DNA of 55,805 nt from Xenorhabdus miraniensis (GTDB lineage Bacteria > Pseudomonadota > Gammaproteobacteria > Enterobacterales > Enterobacteriaceae): NCBI RefSeq assembly GCF_002632615.1, contig NZ_NITZ01000008.1, forward strand, positions 54,764-110,568, written 5' to 3'. Positions 45,942 to 55,778 of this stretch are shown here, piece after piece. The notes under the pieces were generated by a model. It made no database searches, had not been told where the DNA came from, and saw nothing but the letters and a program-made list of their open reading frames with translations. Both the position numbers and the translations under genes were made by a program. How positions within the stretch are numbered: the first letter of the stretch is position 1; each line of letters starts with the position of its first letter.

Positions 45942-46018
45942 TTAAGAATGAGAGCTACCTTGTGTTTTGTATCAGGATTCGATATCCATACCAAAACGGG
46001 TAACTCTCAATCATTTAA
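45942..46018. terminator. Long imperfect inverted repeat between nudC and dcp
   Basis: The two halves of this 77-bp stretch are inverted copies: TGAGAGCTACC (45949-45959) with GGTAACTCTCA (45999-46009), plus outer ttaa and inner gttttg/caaaac arms. It separates convergent genes and may terminate both, or be a degenerate mobile repeat. Confidence 0.6.
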
Positions 46019-46032
46019 GGCTCAGTGGCTGA

Positions 46033-48240
46033 TTAAGGCTGTTTTTGTTCCTTCAGTCCCCGGTTTTTCAGCATAGGTTCAATACTCGGTGGTTTACCGC
46101 GCCAGTTGATATACAGCTTTTCCAAGTCTTCACTATTACCACGTGACAATACCTTATCGCGGAAAAGTTGGCCATTCTCTGGTGTCAGGCCACCATGTTC
46201 GGTAAACCAGGCAAAAGCATCGTCTGCCAGCATTTCGGTCCACAGATAAGCATAATAACCGGCAGCATAACCGTTACCCCAAATGTGTTTGAAGTAGCTG
46301 GAACGATAACGCGGCGGCACGTAGCTGATATAGATGTTATCTTGTTGCAGAGACTCGGCTTCAAACTTATCCACGTCCTGCTGTGGCTGATCAGCGGTCA
46401 GCATATGCCAGTGCATATCCAACAACGCGGCTGACAGCAGCTCGGTCATGCTATAGCCTTTGTTGAATTTGTCAGCCTTATTGATCTTATCCATTAACGC
46501 CTGTGGCATCGCTTCACCGGTTTGGTAATGCTTGGCGTAATGGGCAAACACCTTGGGATCACGCGCCCAATACTCATTAAATTGCGATGGGAATTCCACA
46601 AAATCACGGGCGGTATTGGTGCCGGACAGGCTCGGATATTCCTGATCGGCAAACATGCCGTGCAAGGCATGCCCAAACTCATGGAAGATTGTGATCACGT
46701 CATCATATGACAATAGTGCAGGTTGGCCCGGCGCAGGTTTGGTAAAGTTGGCGACGTTGTAAATCACCGGCTTGGTTCCGATGAGCTTTGACTGATCGAC
46801 AAAATTACTCATCCAGGCTCCACCGCCTTTGTTGTCGCGCTTAAAGTAATCGGTATAGAACAACGCCAACGGTTTCCCGTCCTTATCGAAAACTTCATAC
46901 ACGCGGACGTCGGATTGATAAACCGGGATGTCTTTGCGCTCTTTAAAGGTAATGCCATACAGCAGATTGGCGGCATAGAATACGCCATTATTCAGGACGT
47001 TATTCAGCTCGAAATACGGCTTAATCTGTGATTCATCCAAATCATATTTTGCTTTGCGTACCTGCTCGGCATAAAACGGCCAATCCCAGGCTTCCAGCTT
47101 GAAGCCCCCTTTTTGCTGATCAATCACCGCCTGAATGTCTTTGGCTTCGCGCTCAGCGCGTGCCGTTGCCGCAGGTACAATATCACGCAAAAATTTCAAC
47201 GCGGTCTTAGGCGTTTTTGCCATCTGATTTTGCAGTTTCCACGACGCATAATCCGGGAAGCCCAGCAGCTTAGCCTGCTCAGCACGGATCTTCGCTAACC
47301 GGGCTAAGGTTTGACGCGTGTCATTATCGTCACCTTTCTCGGCTCGGATCCACGATGCCTCAAATAACGCCTTACGCGTATCGCGATCTTTCAGGTCTTG
47401 CAGACTCGGTTGCTGGGTGGTGTTCTGCAATACCAACAGCCATTGTTTGTCTAGCTTACGCTCACTGGCAGCCTGTGCAGCGGCGGCAATTTCGCCATCG
47501 GACAGTCCATTCAGTCTGGCTTTATCTTGAATCGCCAATGCGCCATTTTTGGTTGCCGCCAGCAGTTTGTTGCTAAACTGGGTACTGAGTGTGGCTGCTT
47601 CCTGATTCAAAGCCTTTAACTTTGCTTTATCCGCATCAGACAAGTTGGCTCCCGCTAACTCGAAACTTTGATAAGTCACTTCCACCAATCGGCGCGATTC
47701 CGGATCCAGATTCAACGTCCCGCGCTGCTGGTAAATAGCTTTGATACGGTTGAACAGTTTACTGTTCAGCATAATTTCATCGTTCATCGCCGCCAGCTTT
47801 GGTGCAATTTCTTCATCCAGTTTTTGCAGCCTGTCAGTGGTATTAGCTGACGTCATCGCCCCAAATACATTCATCACCCGTGTCAGCGTTGCGCCCGATT
47901 TCTCCAGCGCGATAAATGTATTTTCAAAGTCAGGCGTGGCAGGATTATTGGCGATCTTCTCTACCTCCTTCAGTTTCTGTTTAATACCGGCAGCAATCGC
48001 GGGTGCATAGTCTGTTTCTTTTATCTTATCGAACGGAGGAGCCTGGAACGGTAGTACACTCGGGTAGAAGAAAGGGTTTTTGTTCTTGTATTGCCGTTGA
48101 TTAGCTTCACCAGTCACACTCATCTCCTTTACCTGATCACTTGATACGTTCGTGTGGTCAGATCCCAGTTTATTTTCTTCGGCCTGCGCCTGAGTGCCTA
48201 GTGCCAAGCCAATAGCCAGTACTAAAGTGGATAAACGCAT
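46033..48240 (-). CDS. dcp: Periplasmic peptidyl-dipeptidase Dcp
   Basis: A 735-residue M3-family zinc metallopeptidase removing C-terminal dipeptides. The active site is IFHEFGHALHG (H520, E521, H524) with E549 as third ligand. A signal peptide is visible (MRLSTLVLAIGLALGTQAQA), followed by a Q/N-rich linker before NPFFYPSVLPFQAPPFDKI. So unlike E. coli Dcp it appears to be exported. The start at 48240 has GGAGGAG 9 bases upstream. It sits between nudC and hemE, where E. coli has no such gene. Confidence 0.92.
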   Translation of the reverse strand: MRLSTLVLAIGLALGTQAQAEENKLGSDHTNVSSDQVKEMSVTGEANQRQYKNKNPFFYPSVLPFQAPPFDKIKETDYAPAIAAGIKQKLKEVEKIANNPATPDFENTFIALEKSGATLTRVMNVFGAMTSANTTDRLQKLDEEIAPKLAAMNDEIMLNSKLFNRIKAIYQQRGTLNLDPESRRLVEVTYQSFELAGANLSDADKAKLKALNQEAATLSTQFSNKLLAATKNGALAIQDKARLNGLSDGEIAAAAQAASERKLDKQWLLVLQNTTQQPSLQDLKDRDTRKALFEASWIRAEKGDDNDTRQTLARLAKIRAEQAKLLGFPDYASWKLQNQMAKTPKTALKFLRDIVPAATARAEREAKDIQAVIDQQKGGFKLEAWDWPFYAEQVRKAKYDLDESQIKPYFELNNVLNNGVFYAANLLYGITFKERKDIPVYQSDVRVYEVFDKDGKPLALFYTDYFKRDNKGGGAWMSNFVDQSKLIGTKPVIYNVANFTKPAPGQPALLSYDDVITIFHEFGHALHGMFADQEYPSLSGTNTARDFVEFPSQFNEYWARDPKVFAHYAKHYQTGEAMPQALMDKINKADKFNKGYSMTELLSAALLDMHWHMLTADQPQQDVDKFEAESLQQDNIYISYVPPRYRSSYFKHIWGNGYAAGYYAYLWTEMLADDAFAWFTEHGGLTPENGQLFRDKVLSRGNSEDLEKLYINWRGKPPSIEPMLKNRGLKEQKQP

Positions 48241-48648
48241 CAGTAGAAACTCCTCCATGTAGGTCTAATAGGTTATTTATCAACGAAAATGACTTCATAA
48301 GCGCTTTGATACAGTCAGTTAACTACAGACAATTAATTTACAGTCAATTAATTAACGTAAACCAACTCATCCAACGATTAATTGAAAAGCGCGAACAATG
48401 AAGGGTTATGGCAACGTGAGAAACGGCATTGCCTTCATGTAACGCATGTGTTACATGAATGTAGCATAATGAGAGCGATGAGCTGACGTGCATAGTCCTT
48501 GTTCCGGGTTTTGTGACTCTGTACATAAATTTTTTCGTCTGACGTCGGGATTGGTACTTGACGTTTATTTATTGTGGTCACGACGGAAGTTCGGCTTCCG
48601 ACGTGTTATCATGCGGGCGCTTTTTGTTGATAATCAAGGGAGCTTGTC
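48241..48648. promoter_or_regulatory. dcp-hemE divergent intergenic region
   Basis: 408 bases without a gene. At 48434-48459 lies a perfect 10-bp dyad, TTCATGTAAC-N6-GTTACATGAA; its inner 18 bp (TGTAAC-N6-GTTACA) resemble a TyrR box (TGTAAA-N6-TTTACA). A small hairpin cggaag/cttccg lies at 48585-48601 near TATCAT (48607-48612), a possible hemE -10. Confidence 0.5.
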
Positions 48649-49713
48649 ATGAATGCGTTGAAAAACGATCGCTATCTGCGTGCCTTATTACGTCAGCCTG
48701 TCGATGTCACACCGGTATGGATGATGCGCCAGGCTGGCCGATATTTGCCTGAATATAAAGCGACACGTCAGGAAGCGGGGGATTTCATCTCGTTATGCAA
48801 AAATACCGAATTAGCTTGTGAAGTCACACTTCAACCCTTGCGCCGTTTTCCGCTGGATGCGGCAATCCTGTTTTCTGATATTTTGACGATTCCCGATGCG
48901 ATGGGGCTGGGGCTTTATTTTGAAACGGGTGAGGGGCCGCGTTTTCACTCCCCGATTATGAATCATGCTGATGTGGAAAAACTGCCTGTACCCGATCCAG
49001 AAATGGAGTTGGGTTATGTGATGGATGCCGTTCGTGCGATCCGCAAGGCGTTGGCAGGGCAAGTTCCGCTCATCGGCTTTTCCGGCAGCCCGTGGACATT
49101 GGCAACCTATATGGTTGAAGGCGGAAGCAGTAAAGCGTTCACGAAGATCAAGGCCATGATGTATGCTGAACCTGCCACATTGCATCTGCTACTGGATAAA
49201 TTGGCAAACAGCGTTATTCTATATCTGAACGCGCAAATAAGGGCGGGAGCCCAATCTGTCATGATTTTCGATACTTGGGGCGGCGTTTTATCTCATCGCG
49301 ATTATTTGGAATTCTCCCTACAGTATATGTATAAAATTGTTGATGGACTGATCCGCGAACATGAAGGCCGCCGTGTGCCTGTGACCCTGTTTACCAAAGG
49401 GGGAGGGCAATGGCTTGAAGCAATGGCGGCAACAGGGTGTGATGCGCTTGGTTTGGATTGGACAACGAATATTTCTGATGCTCGTCGTCGTGTCGGAGAT
49501 AAGGTTGCCTTGCAGGGCAATATGGACCCATCCATGCTGTATGCGCAACCCGCCCGAATTGAAGAAGAAGTTTCGACAATATTACAAGATTTTGGTGTAG
49601 GCAGTGGGCATGTTTTCAATTTGGGGCATGGCATTCATCAAGATGTTCCACCAGAACATGCCGGTGCATTTGTCGAAGCCGTACACCGACTTTCAGCAAA
49701 ATATCATCAATAA
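48649..49713 (+). CDS. hemE: Uroporphyrinogen decarboxylase
   Basis: A 354-residue cytoplasmic enzyme that removes four carboxyl groups from uroporphyrinogen III to give coproporphyrinogen III in haem synthesis. N-terminal [16 protein letters not shown] is the signature with the substrate-binding arginines, and [15 protein letters not shown] contains the catalytic aspartate. [18 protein letters not shown] and [11 protein letters not shown] are further family blocks. Length equals E. coli HemE. GGGAG precedes the ATG; nfi follows after 19 bases. Confidence 0.97.
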   Translation: MNALKNDRYLRALLRQPVDVTPVWMMRQAGRYLPEYKATRQEAGDFISLCKNTELACEVTLQPLRRFPLDAAILFSDILTIPDAMGLGLYFETGEGPRFHSPIMNHADVEKLPVPDPEMELGYVMDAVRAIRKALAGQVPLIGFSGSPWTLATYMVEGGSSKAFTKIKAMMYAEPATLHLLLDKLANSVILYLNAQIRAGAQSVMIFDTWGGVLSHRDYLEFSLQYMYKIVDGLIREHEGRRVPVTLFTKGGGQWLEAMAATGCDALGLDWTTNISDARRRVGDKVALQGNMDPSMLYAQPARIEEEVSTILQDFGVGSGHVFNLGHGIHQDVPPEHAGAFVEAVHRLSAKYHQ

Positions 49714-49732
49714 CGATATTAGTAATAACAGT

Positions 49733-50410
49733 ATGATTGATACAAAGGCACTTCGTCAGGAACAGGTAGAAAAATCACGGCAGGTTATCCGTCATGATGT
49801 TTTTTCTGCCTCTTTTACGCCAGAGTTCATTGCGGGTGCTGATGTTGGCTTTGAAAAAGATGGCACGGTAACCCGTGCCGCAATCGCGATTTTGCGATAT
49901 CCCTCGTTAGAATTAGTCGAATACCAAATCGCAAGAATTGATACGGTACTTCCCTATATCCCGGGTTTACTCTCATTTCGTGAATACCCTGCATTGATGG
50001 CCGCATGGCAAAAATTAAGCCTGCGGCCTGATTTGCTTATGGTGGATGGTCAGGGTATTGCCCATCCCCGACGTTTTGGGGTTGCCAGTCATTTTGGAGT
50101 ATTGGTCGATGTTCCGACAATTGGAGTGGCAAAAAGCCGTTTGTGTGGTGAACATGCCCCAGTAGGAGGACTTCCGGGAAGTCGCCAGCCATTGATGGAT
50201 CATGGCGAACAGATTGGGGTTGTATTACAAAGTAAAAAGAGATGTAACCCACTCTATATTTCCATCGGGCATAAGGTCAGTATTGATAGCGCGATTTTTT
50301 GGGTTGAGCATTGTTTGAAGGGGTATAGACTGCCTGAACCGACCCGTTGGGCGGATGGGATTGCTTCAAATAGACCATTTTTTAAGCAAACAATGCAGAA
50401 AAATCTATAA
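49733..50410 (+). CDS. nfi: Endonuclease V (deoxyinosine 3'-endonuclease)
   Basis: A 225-residue DNA-repair enzyme that nicks DNA 3' to deoxyinosine. Catalytic segments are [63 protein letters not shown] and [15 protein letters not shown], all complete. The start [11 protein letters not shown] at 49733 matches the family; longer in-frame starts would lie inside hemE. It follows hemE as in E. coli. Confidence 0.93.
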   Translation: MIDTKALRQEQVEKSRQVIRHDVFSASFTPEFIAGADVGFEKDGTVTRAAIAILRYPSLELVEYQIARIDTVLPYIPGLLSFREYPALMAAWQKLSLRPDLLMVDGQGIAHPRRFGVASHFGVLVDVPTIGVAKSRLCGEHAPVGGLPGSRQPLMDHGEQIGVVLQSKKRCNPLYISIGHKVSIDSAIFWVEHCLKGYRLPEPTRWADGIASNRPFFKQTMQKNL

Positions 50411-50486
50411 TTGCGGCGGAAATGTGTGGATATTCTTGATTTTCAGGTAAACTTCGACGCAAATTAGGCATCATGAGTAACGACCA

Positions 50487-51077
50487 ATGTTAAGAAACCC
50501 GATCCATCTGAGGTTGGAGAAACTCGAAAGTTGGCAACATTTGACTTTTATGGCTAGTCTATGTGAGCGAATGTATCCAAATTATCAGGTGTTTTGTCGC
50601 CAGAGTGGGTTTGCCGACCCCGCACAATATCGCCGCATTTTGGATTTAGTGTGGGAAATTTTGGTCGTCAAAGATGCAAAAGTGAATTTTGATAGTCAGC
50701 TGGAAAAATTGGAAGCCATTATTCCATCATCAGAAAATTATGATATTTATGGTGTGTATCCAGCGATTGATGCGTGCATTGCATTGGGTGAAGTAATTCA
50801 TTCTCGTCTGAGTGGCTCGACGTTAGAGCATGCAATAGCCGTCAGTGAGATATCCATCCGCACTGTTGCCATGCTGGAAATGACGCAGGCCGGTAGGGAA
50901 ATGACCGAGGATGAGTTAAAAGTATTACCTGCCATTGAAGAAGAATGGGATATTCAATGGGAGATTTTCCGTTTATTGGCAAATTGCGAAGAACGGGACA
51001 TTGAATTAATTAAAGGATTAAAGGCTGATCTCCGTGAAGCGGGGGTCAGCAACATCGGCATAAATTTGGAGCAGTAA
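50487..51077 (+). CDS. yjaG: DUF416 family protein YjaG
   Basis: A 196-residue, mostly helical, acidic cytoplasmic protein, the same length as E. coli YjaG and nearly colinear (HLRLEKLESWQHLTFMASLCERMYPNY, DAKVNFDSQLEKLEA, DIQWEIFRLLANCEERDIELIKGLKADLREAG). No biochemical function is established for the family. It lies between nfi and hupA as in E. coli. Confidence 0.92.
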   Translation: MLRNPIHLRLEKLESWQHLTFMASLCERMYPNYQVFCRQSGFADPAQYRRILDLVWEILVVKDAKVNFDSQLEKLEAIIPSSENYDIYGVYPAIDACIALGEVIHSRLSGSTLEHAIAVSEISIRTVAMLEMTQAGREMTEDELKVLPAIEEEWDIQWEIFRLLANCEERDIELIKGLKADLREAGVSNIGINLEQ

Positions 51078-51262
51078 CACATAAAACGTGACTTAATGCT
51101 TGATTTGCCGTATTTAAAGGCTTCACATTTGCCCTCACTCTGTTCTACATTGGGGGGCGAAAAGAAGTGGCTATCGGTGCGTGTATGCAGGGGTGCTGTC
51201 AAATCGGCATATCCGTCGCACTCGATGCTTTGCAAACGATAAACACACTGTAAGGATAATCT

Positions 51263-51535
51263 ATGAATAAGACCGAATTAGTTGATGCAATTGCAGCAGG
51301 TGCAGATCTGACTAAAACTCAGGCTAAAGCAGCTCTGGAATCAACTTTGAATGCAATCACTGAATCTCTGAAAAATGGTGATGCAGTGCAGCTGGTAGGC
51401 TTTGGTACTTTCAAAGTTAACCACCGTGCGGAACGTACTGGCCGTAACCCACAAACTGGTAAAGAAATTAAAATTGCAGCAGCAAACGTACCTGCTTTCT
51501 CCGCTGGTAAGGCATTGAAAGACGCAGTTAAGTAA
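51263..51535 (+). CDS. hupA: Nucleoid protein HU-alpha
   Basis: The 90-residue histone-like protein matches E. coli HU-alpha throughout: [29 protein letters not shown] at the dimer core and [45 protein letters not shown], whose RNPQTG loop inserts proline into the DNA minor groove. It bends and compacts DNA. An AAGGA site precedes the ATG; the 185-bp upstream region should hold its promoter. Confidence 0.98.
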   Translation: MNKTELVDAIAAGADLTKTQAKAALESTLNAITESLKNGDAVQLVGFGTFKVNHRAERTGRNPQTGKEIKIAAANVPAFSAGKALKDAVK

Positions 51536-51540
51536 TTGCA

Positions 51541-52239
51541 TTGCGAAATAAAATAAGAGGGGGGAATTCAAAGCCCCTTTTGTTGATTCTACAGGGGCTG
51601 TTTGCATTAGGGTTTATCTCTTTGCTCAGCGCCTGTTCGATTCAATCAAACACTCCTCTTTTCAATGCCAGTGGTTTTACAACCGACAGCGGTGCTATCC
51701 GCTTATGGCGTTTGAATGATCAAAACAGTAAGCCTCAGGTTATCATGAGCGTTTACAGTCCTTATCGTAATAACAATACTATTGTTACTTTTTATGAATA
51801 TCGTCATGGCAACTTGTGGCAGATCCGTCGCAATGTGCTTGATAACCCTCCGATTGCAGAAACATTGCGTATCGATCAAAATAACTCGGCCATTTTTAAT
51901 CTGCGGCAATCAGAAAAACATAATGAACCACTTTCCGCCGATGATATTGCTCGCCTGCGGTTTGATGCCAGACAGATAGAGAAAACCAGTGATGCCTTAA
52001 TTGCAGGAGATATTAAGCTATTACAGGGACATTGGCAGTATGGCAGAGTTACCACCTGTGCCGGAAAGCAATTATTCGTTGAGTTTGAGCCTCATGATCA
52101 GAGATGGATTGAAGAAAGGCAAAACAACAGCTCTGGCCCATTGACTATTGCGTGGCTGGATTCGCCAGCAGGAAAACAGTTGTTATTGGTGGCTAATGAT
52201 GATTTTTGTCGTTGGGAACCGACGGAAGATAAGCTGTAA
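51541..52239 (+). CDS. yjaH: DUF1481 lipoprotein YjaH
   Basis: A 232-residue protein with a hydrophobic N terminus ending in a lipobox (FISLLSAC, Cys about residue 32), so a probable lipoprotein. Recognisable family blocks include SGAIRLWRLNDQNSKPQVIMSVYSPYR and AWLDSPAGKQLLLVANDDFCRWEPTEDKL. The start is uncertain: TTG at 51541, only 5 bases after hupA, or TTG at 51580 or 51583. Function is unknown. It is convergent with purD, with no strong terminator in the 28-bp gap. Confidence 0.82.
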   Translation: MRNKIRGGNSKPLLLILQGLFALGFISLLSACSIQSNTPLFNASGFTTDSGAIRLWRLNDQNSKPQVIMSVYSPYRNNNTIVTFYEYRHGNLWQIRRNVLDNPPIAETLRIDQNNSAIFNLRQSEKHNEPLSADDIARLRFDARQIEKTSDALIAGDIKLLQGHWQYGRVTTCAGKQLFVEFEPHDQRWIEERQNNSSGPLTIAWLDSPAGKQLLLVANDDFCRWEPTEDKL

Positions 52240-52267
52240 CGCTGTGACTTCCGCCGGTTTAATTGGT

Positions 52268-53551
52268 TTATTTCAAACGGGCAATGGCTCGGTAGCCAAT
52301 ATCTTTACGGTAAAAACACCCTTTCCAATCAATTTGGGTTGCTCTCAGGTAAGCTTTTTTCTGTGCGTCTGCAATATCGTTACCTAATGCGGTAACACAT
52401 AAAACACGTCCGCCCGCAGTGATAACATTTTCATCCTCAAATGCGGTGCCTGCATGAAAGACTTTTTCATCGGCATTCGTTTCCTGACCTAACCCGCTGA
52501 TAACATCACCTTTGGCATAATTGGACGGATAGCCTCCCGCCGCCAGCACGACACCCAACGCAGGACGAGGGTCCCATGTGGATGTTTTCCCACTTAATTG
52601 GCCTTTCGCTCCAGCAAGACACAGTTCGACTAAATCAGAATTCAAACGCATCATAATAGGCTGGGTTTCAGGATCACCAAAGCGACAGTTAAATTCGATT
52701 ACTTTAGGCTCTCCTTGTTTATCAATTATCAACCCGGCATAGAGGAAACCAACGTAGGTATGTCCTTCGGCTGCCATTCCTTTAACTGTAGGGTAAATAA
52801 TTTTTTCCATAATGCGCTGGTGGAGCTCATCCGTTACCACAGGGGCAGGCGAGTAAGCGCCCATGCCGCCGGTATTTGGCCCGGTATCACCGTCACCGAC
52901 ACGTTTGTGATCCTGACTGGTTGCCATAGGAATCACGTGATTGCCATCTACCATGACAATAAAGCTGGCTTCTTCTCCATCCAGAAATTCTTCTATAACG
53001 ATACGATGCCCTGCATCACCAAATACATTACCTGCCAGCATATCTTTAACCGCGCTTTGCGCTTCTTCCATCGTCATGGCGACGACGACACCTTTACCCG
53101 CGGCCAGACCATCCGCTTTAATCACAATAGGTGTGCCCATCTTTTCTAAATAGGCCAGCGCAGGCTCAACTTCTGTAAAGTTTTGATAGGCCGCCGTGGG
53201 GATATGATGGCGATGGAGAAAATCTTTGGTAAAAGCTTTGGACCCTTCCAGTTGAGCGGCTGCTTTTGTAGGGCCGAAAATTGTTAGTCCCGCTTGCAGG
53301 AAAGCATCAACCACGCCGATAACGAGCGGAGCCTCAGGCCCCACGATGGTCAGATCAATATTATGGTTCTGGGCAAACGCAAGTAGCCCATCAATATCTG
53401 TTGCCGCAATGTCTACATTTTCCAGATTTGCTTCCAGCGCAGTTCCCGCGTTACCCGGTGCAACATAGACCTTATTCGCCAAAGGTGACTGTGCCGCTTT
53501 CCAAGCGAGTGCATGTTCTCTTCCGCCACTGCCAATAATCAAGATGTTCAT
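52268..53551 (-). CDS. purD: Phosphoribosylamine-glycine ligase
   Basis: A 427-residue ATP-grasp enzyme that makes glycinamide ribonucleotide in purine synthesis. It starts MNILIIGSGGREHALAWKA (phosphate-binding loop), has IVIKADGLAAGKGVVVAMT (ATP-grasp lysine and Gly loop), EEFLDGEEASFIVMVDG, and EFNCRFGDPETQ with metal-binding residues. Length is normal. It follows purH by 30 bases in the purHD operon. Confidence 0.97.
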   Translation of the reverse strand: MNILIIGSGGREHALAWKAAQSPLANKVYVAPGNAGTALEANLENVDIAATDIDGLLAFAQNHNIDLTIVGPEAPLVIGVVDAFLQAGLTIFGPTKAAAQLEGSKAFTKDFLHRHHIPTAAYQNFTEVEPALAYLEKMGTPIVIKADGLAAGKGVVVAMTMEEAQSAVKDMLAGNVFGDAGHRIVIEEFLDGEEASFIVMVDGNHVIPMATSQDHKRVGDGDTGPNTGGMGAYSPAPVVTDELHQRIMEKIIYPTVKGMAAEGHTYVGFLYAGLIIDKQGEPKVIEFNCRFGDPETQPIMMRLNSDLVELCLAGAKGQLSGKTSTWDPRPALGVVLAAGGYPSNYAKGDVISGLGQETNADEKVFHAGTAFEDENVITAGGRVLCVTALGNDIADAQKKAYLRATQIDWKGCFYRKDIGYRAIARLK

Positions 53552-53581
53552 CTGAGCCCTCTATATATAAGGTGAAAATTA

Positions 53582-55186
53582 TTAATGGCGGAAATGACGC
53601 ATACCAGTGAAAATCATCGCGATGCCATGTTCGTCGGCAGCAGCAATGACTTCATCATCACGGATAGAACCTCCGGGTTGAATAACACAGCTCACGCCAA
53701 CCGCCGCTGCGGCATCAATACCATCACGGAATGGGAAAAAGGCATCTGAAGCCATAACGCAGCCCTGAACTTCCAACCCTTCATCGGCTGCTTTAATTCC
53801 TGCGATTTTGGCTGAGTAAACACGGCTCATCTGCCCGGCACCAATACCAATTGTCATATTGTTCTTGGCATAAACGATAGCATTGGATTTGACGAACTTC
53901 GCTACTTTCCAACAAAACAGGGCATCCTGTATCTCTTGTTCTGTGGGTTGGCGTTTGGATACGACACACAGATCATCTTTTGCGACCATGCCCAGATCGC
54001 GATCCTGGACCAATAAACCACCGTTGACACGTTTGAAATCCAAAGCTGCAACGGGTGAATGCCATTCGCCACATGCCAAAACGCGAACATTGGGTTTGGT
54101 TGCGAGTATTGGTAGGGCTGCTTGATTAATAGAAGGAGCAATAATGACTTCAACAAATTGGCGCTCAATGATGGCTTGAGCTGTGACCGCATCCAATTCT
54201 CGGTTAAACGCAATGATGCCGCCAAACGCAGAAGTAGGGTCGGTTTTGAAGGCATTGTCATAGGCGGCATGAATATCAGCACCAATCGCAACACCACAAG
54301 GGTTGGCATGTTTGACAATCACACAGGCAGGCCCGGCAAAAGTTTTCACACATTCCAGAGCCGCATCGGTATCTGCAATATTATTATAGGAAAGCGCCTT
54401 GCCTTGTAATTGAGTCGCTGTGGCAATCGAAGCTTCAGTGATTTGTTCTTCTATGATTTGTTCTTCTATATAGAAAGCTGCATCCTGATGGCTGTTTTCG
54501 CCATAACGCATATCCTGCTTTTTAATGAAGTTCAGATTCAACGTGCGAGGGAAGCGACCTGATGGTTGATTTGTCTCTCCATAATAAGGAGGAACCAGTT
54601 TGCCAAAGTAATTGGCGATCATACTGTCATAAGCGGCCGTATGCTCAAATGCCTTGATGGCTAAATCAAAACGAGTGGCTTGTGTCAGCGAGTTTTGATG
54701 GTTATCCATTTCCTCGATAATTTTGTCGTAATCCTGGCTGTTAACAACAATCGCTACATCCTTGTGGTTCTTAGCGGCAGACCGAACCATGGTTGGGCCA
54801 CCGATATCGATATTTTCTACAGCATCTTCCAGAGAGCAATTTGGTTTCGCGACGGTTTGTGCAAAGGGATAAAGATTAACGACGACCATATCAATTGGAG
54901 AAATTTGATGTTGCGCCATCACTTCATCATCTTGCCCGCGTCGGCCCAGAATGCCGCCATGAACTTTGGGATGAAGTGTTTTAACCCGTCCATCCATCAT
55001 TTCAGGGAAGCCTGTATAGTCCGAAACTTCAGTGACATTTAGTCCGGCTTCGGCCAGCAGACGAGCAGTACCCCCTGTTGAAAGCAGTTCGACACCGCGA
55101 CTGGATAAGGCTTTGGCAAATTCAATAACCCCCGCTTTGTCAGAAACACTCAGCAGGGCACGACGGATTGGACGAAGCTGTTGCAT
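53582..55186 (-). CDS. purH: Bifunctional AICAR formyltransferase/IMP cyclohydrolase
   Basis: A 534-residue enzyme for the last two steps to IMP. The N-terminal cyclohydrolase domain (about 1-200) has [15 protein letters not shown] and [18 protein letters not shown]; the C-terminal transferase domain has the catalytic [11 protein letters not shown] and [12 protein letters not shown]. It is 5 residues longer than E. coli PurH because of a 15-bp tandem duplication encoding a repeated IEEQI near residue 245. The start [19 protein letters not shown] at 55186 is the family start. Confidence 0.96.
   Translation of the reverse strand: MQQLRPIRRALLSVSDKAGVIEFAKALSSRGVELLSTGGTARLLAEAGLNVTEVSDYTGFPEMMDGRVKTLHPKVHGGILGRRGQDDEVMAQHQISPIDMVVVNLYPFAQTVAKPNCSLEDAVENIDIGGPTMVRSAAKNHKDVAIVVNSQDYDKIIEEMDNHQNSLTQATRFDLAIKAFEHTAAYDSMIANYFGKLVPPYYGETNQPSGRFPRTLNLNFIKKQDMRYGENSHQDAAFYIEEQIIEEQITEASIATATQLQGKALSYNNIADTDAALECVKTFAGPACVIVKHANPCGVAIGADIHAAYDNAFKTDPTSAFGGIIAFNRELDAVTAQAIIERQFVEVIIAPSINQAALPILATKPNVRVLACGEWHSPVAALDFKRVNGGLLVQDRDLGMVAKDDLCVVSKRQPTEQEIQDALFCWKVAKFVKSNAIVYAKNNMTIGIGAGQMSRVYSAKIAGIKAADEGLEVQGCVMASDAFFPFRDGIDAAAAVGVSCVIQPGGSIRDDEVIAAADEHGIAMIFTGMRHFRH
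54439..54468. repeat. Perfect 15-bp tandem duplication in purH
   Basis: tgatttgttcttcta occurs at 54439-54453 and again at 54454-54468, adding five codons in frame. Confidence 0.95.
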
Positions 55187-55321
55187 TGGTGTGATCCCTT
55201 GAATTTCGTAAAACAAGAATGTGCTATTGAGAAAAAACCACTGACTTCATAGAAAAAATGGCTTCTGCAATAACATTTCAAAACAATTTGAAAAAATCAT
55301 GTGGCGATTTTTACTTCGCAG

Positions 55322-55343
55322 ATTGTAGCGCAAACGTTTGCGC
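55322..55343 (-). promoter_or_regulatory. PurR operator and -10 of purHD
   Basis: GCGCAAACGTTTGCGC (55328-55343) is a perfect 16-bp palindrome close to the PurR box ACGCAAACGTTTTCGT. On the minus strand TACAAT (55327-55322) follows immediately, so PurR with hypoxanthine or guanine would block the promoter. The -35 is not clear. Confidence 0.85.
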
Positions 55344-55460
55344 GATGCCCGACAAATTTTACCAAAATATCCATCTGTGGATAAATTTGTGTGTAAATGG
55401 GTATAAAGTGGTGTTTTGCTGTGTAATTCAGCAAACGATAATGTTTTTCGAAAAAAACTA

Positions 55461-55488
55461 TTGTCAGCGGCGTAAAACTCCCTATAAT
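55461..55488 (+). promoter_or_regulatory. rRNA operon promoter P1
   Basis: TTGTCA (55461-55466) and TATAAT (55483-55488) are 16 bp apart, with an AT-rich upstream element and a GC-rich discriminator (GCGCCACC), the marks of a growth-rate-controlled rrn P1. Confidence 0.88.
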
Positions 55489-55559
55489 GCGCCACCACTG
55501 ACCGACGATGCGCTGAGACAAGCCGCCGAGGAAAGTGGGAGGAAAGCGAAAATAAACGC

Positions 55560-55587
55560 TTGACTCCGGAGGCGAAAAGCGTAAGAT
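55560..55587 (+). promoter_or_regulatory. rRNA operon promoter P2
   Basis: TTGACT (55560-55565) and TAAGAT (55582-55587), 16 bp apart, about 100 bp after P1, as in E. coli rrn P2. Confidence 0.75.
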
Positions 55588-55626
55588 ACGCAGCCTCGCA
55601 ACCCGGAAGAAGATTTTCGGTTGCAC

Positions 55627-55639
55627 TGCTCTTTAACAA
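55627..55639 (+). promoter_or_regulatory. rrn leader boxA antitermination site
   Basis: TGCTCTTTAACAA is the conserved boxA, bound by NusB-S10 to start rRNA antitermination. The nearby CTGTGTGGGCACTCG (55654-55668) is the conserved leader box that follows it. Confidence 0.9.
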
Positions 55640-55778
55640 ATTAATCAGACAATCTGTGTGGGCACTCGCAAGACACTATCCACGCCGGAAGGCGAAAAAG
55701 ATATTAAGTCTTGAAGAGTGACTGAACAGTTAATTCATTACGAACTAACACAGTTAAATTCTTTGAGCATCAAACCTT

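Noticed and set aside
49604..49732. Longer nfi start inside hemE
   Set aside because: The extra 43 residues are an out-of-frame reading of the hemE tail; the family starts at 49733.
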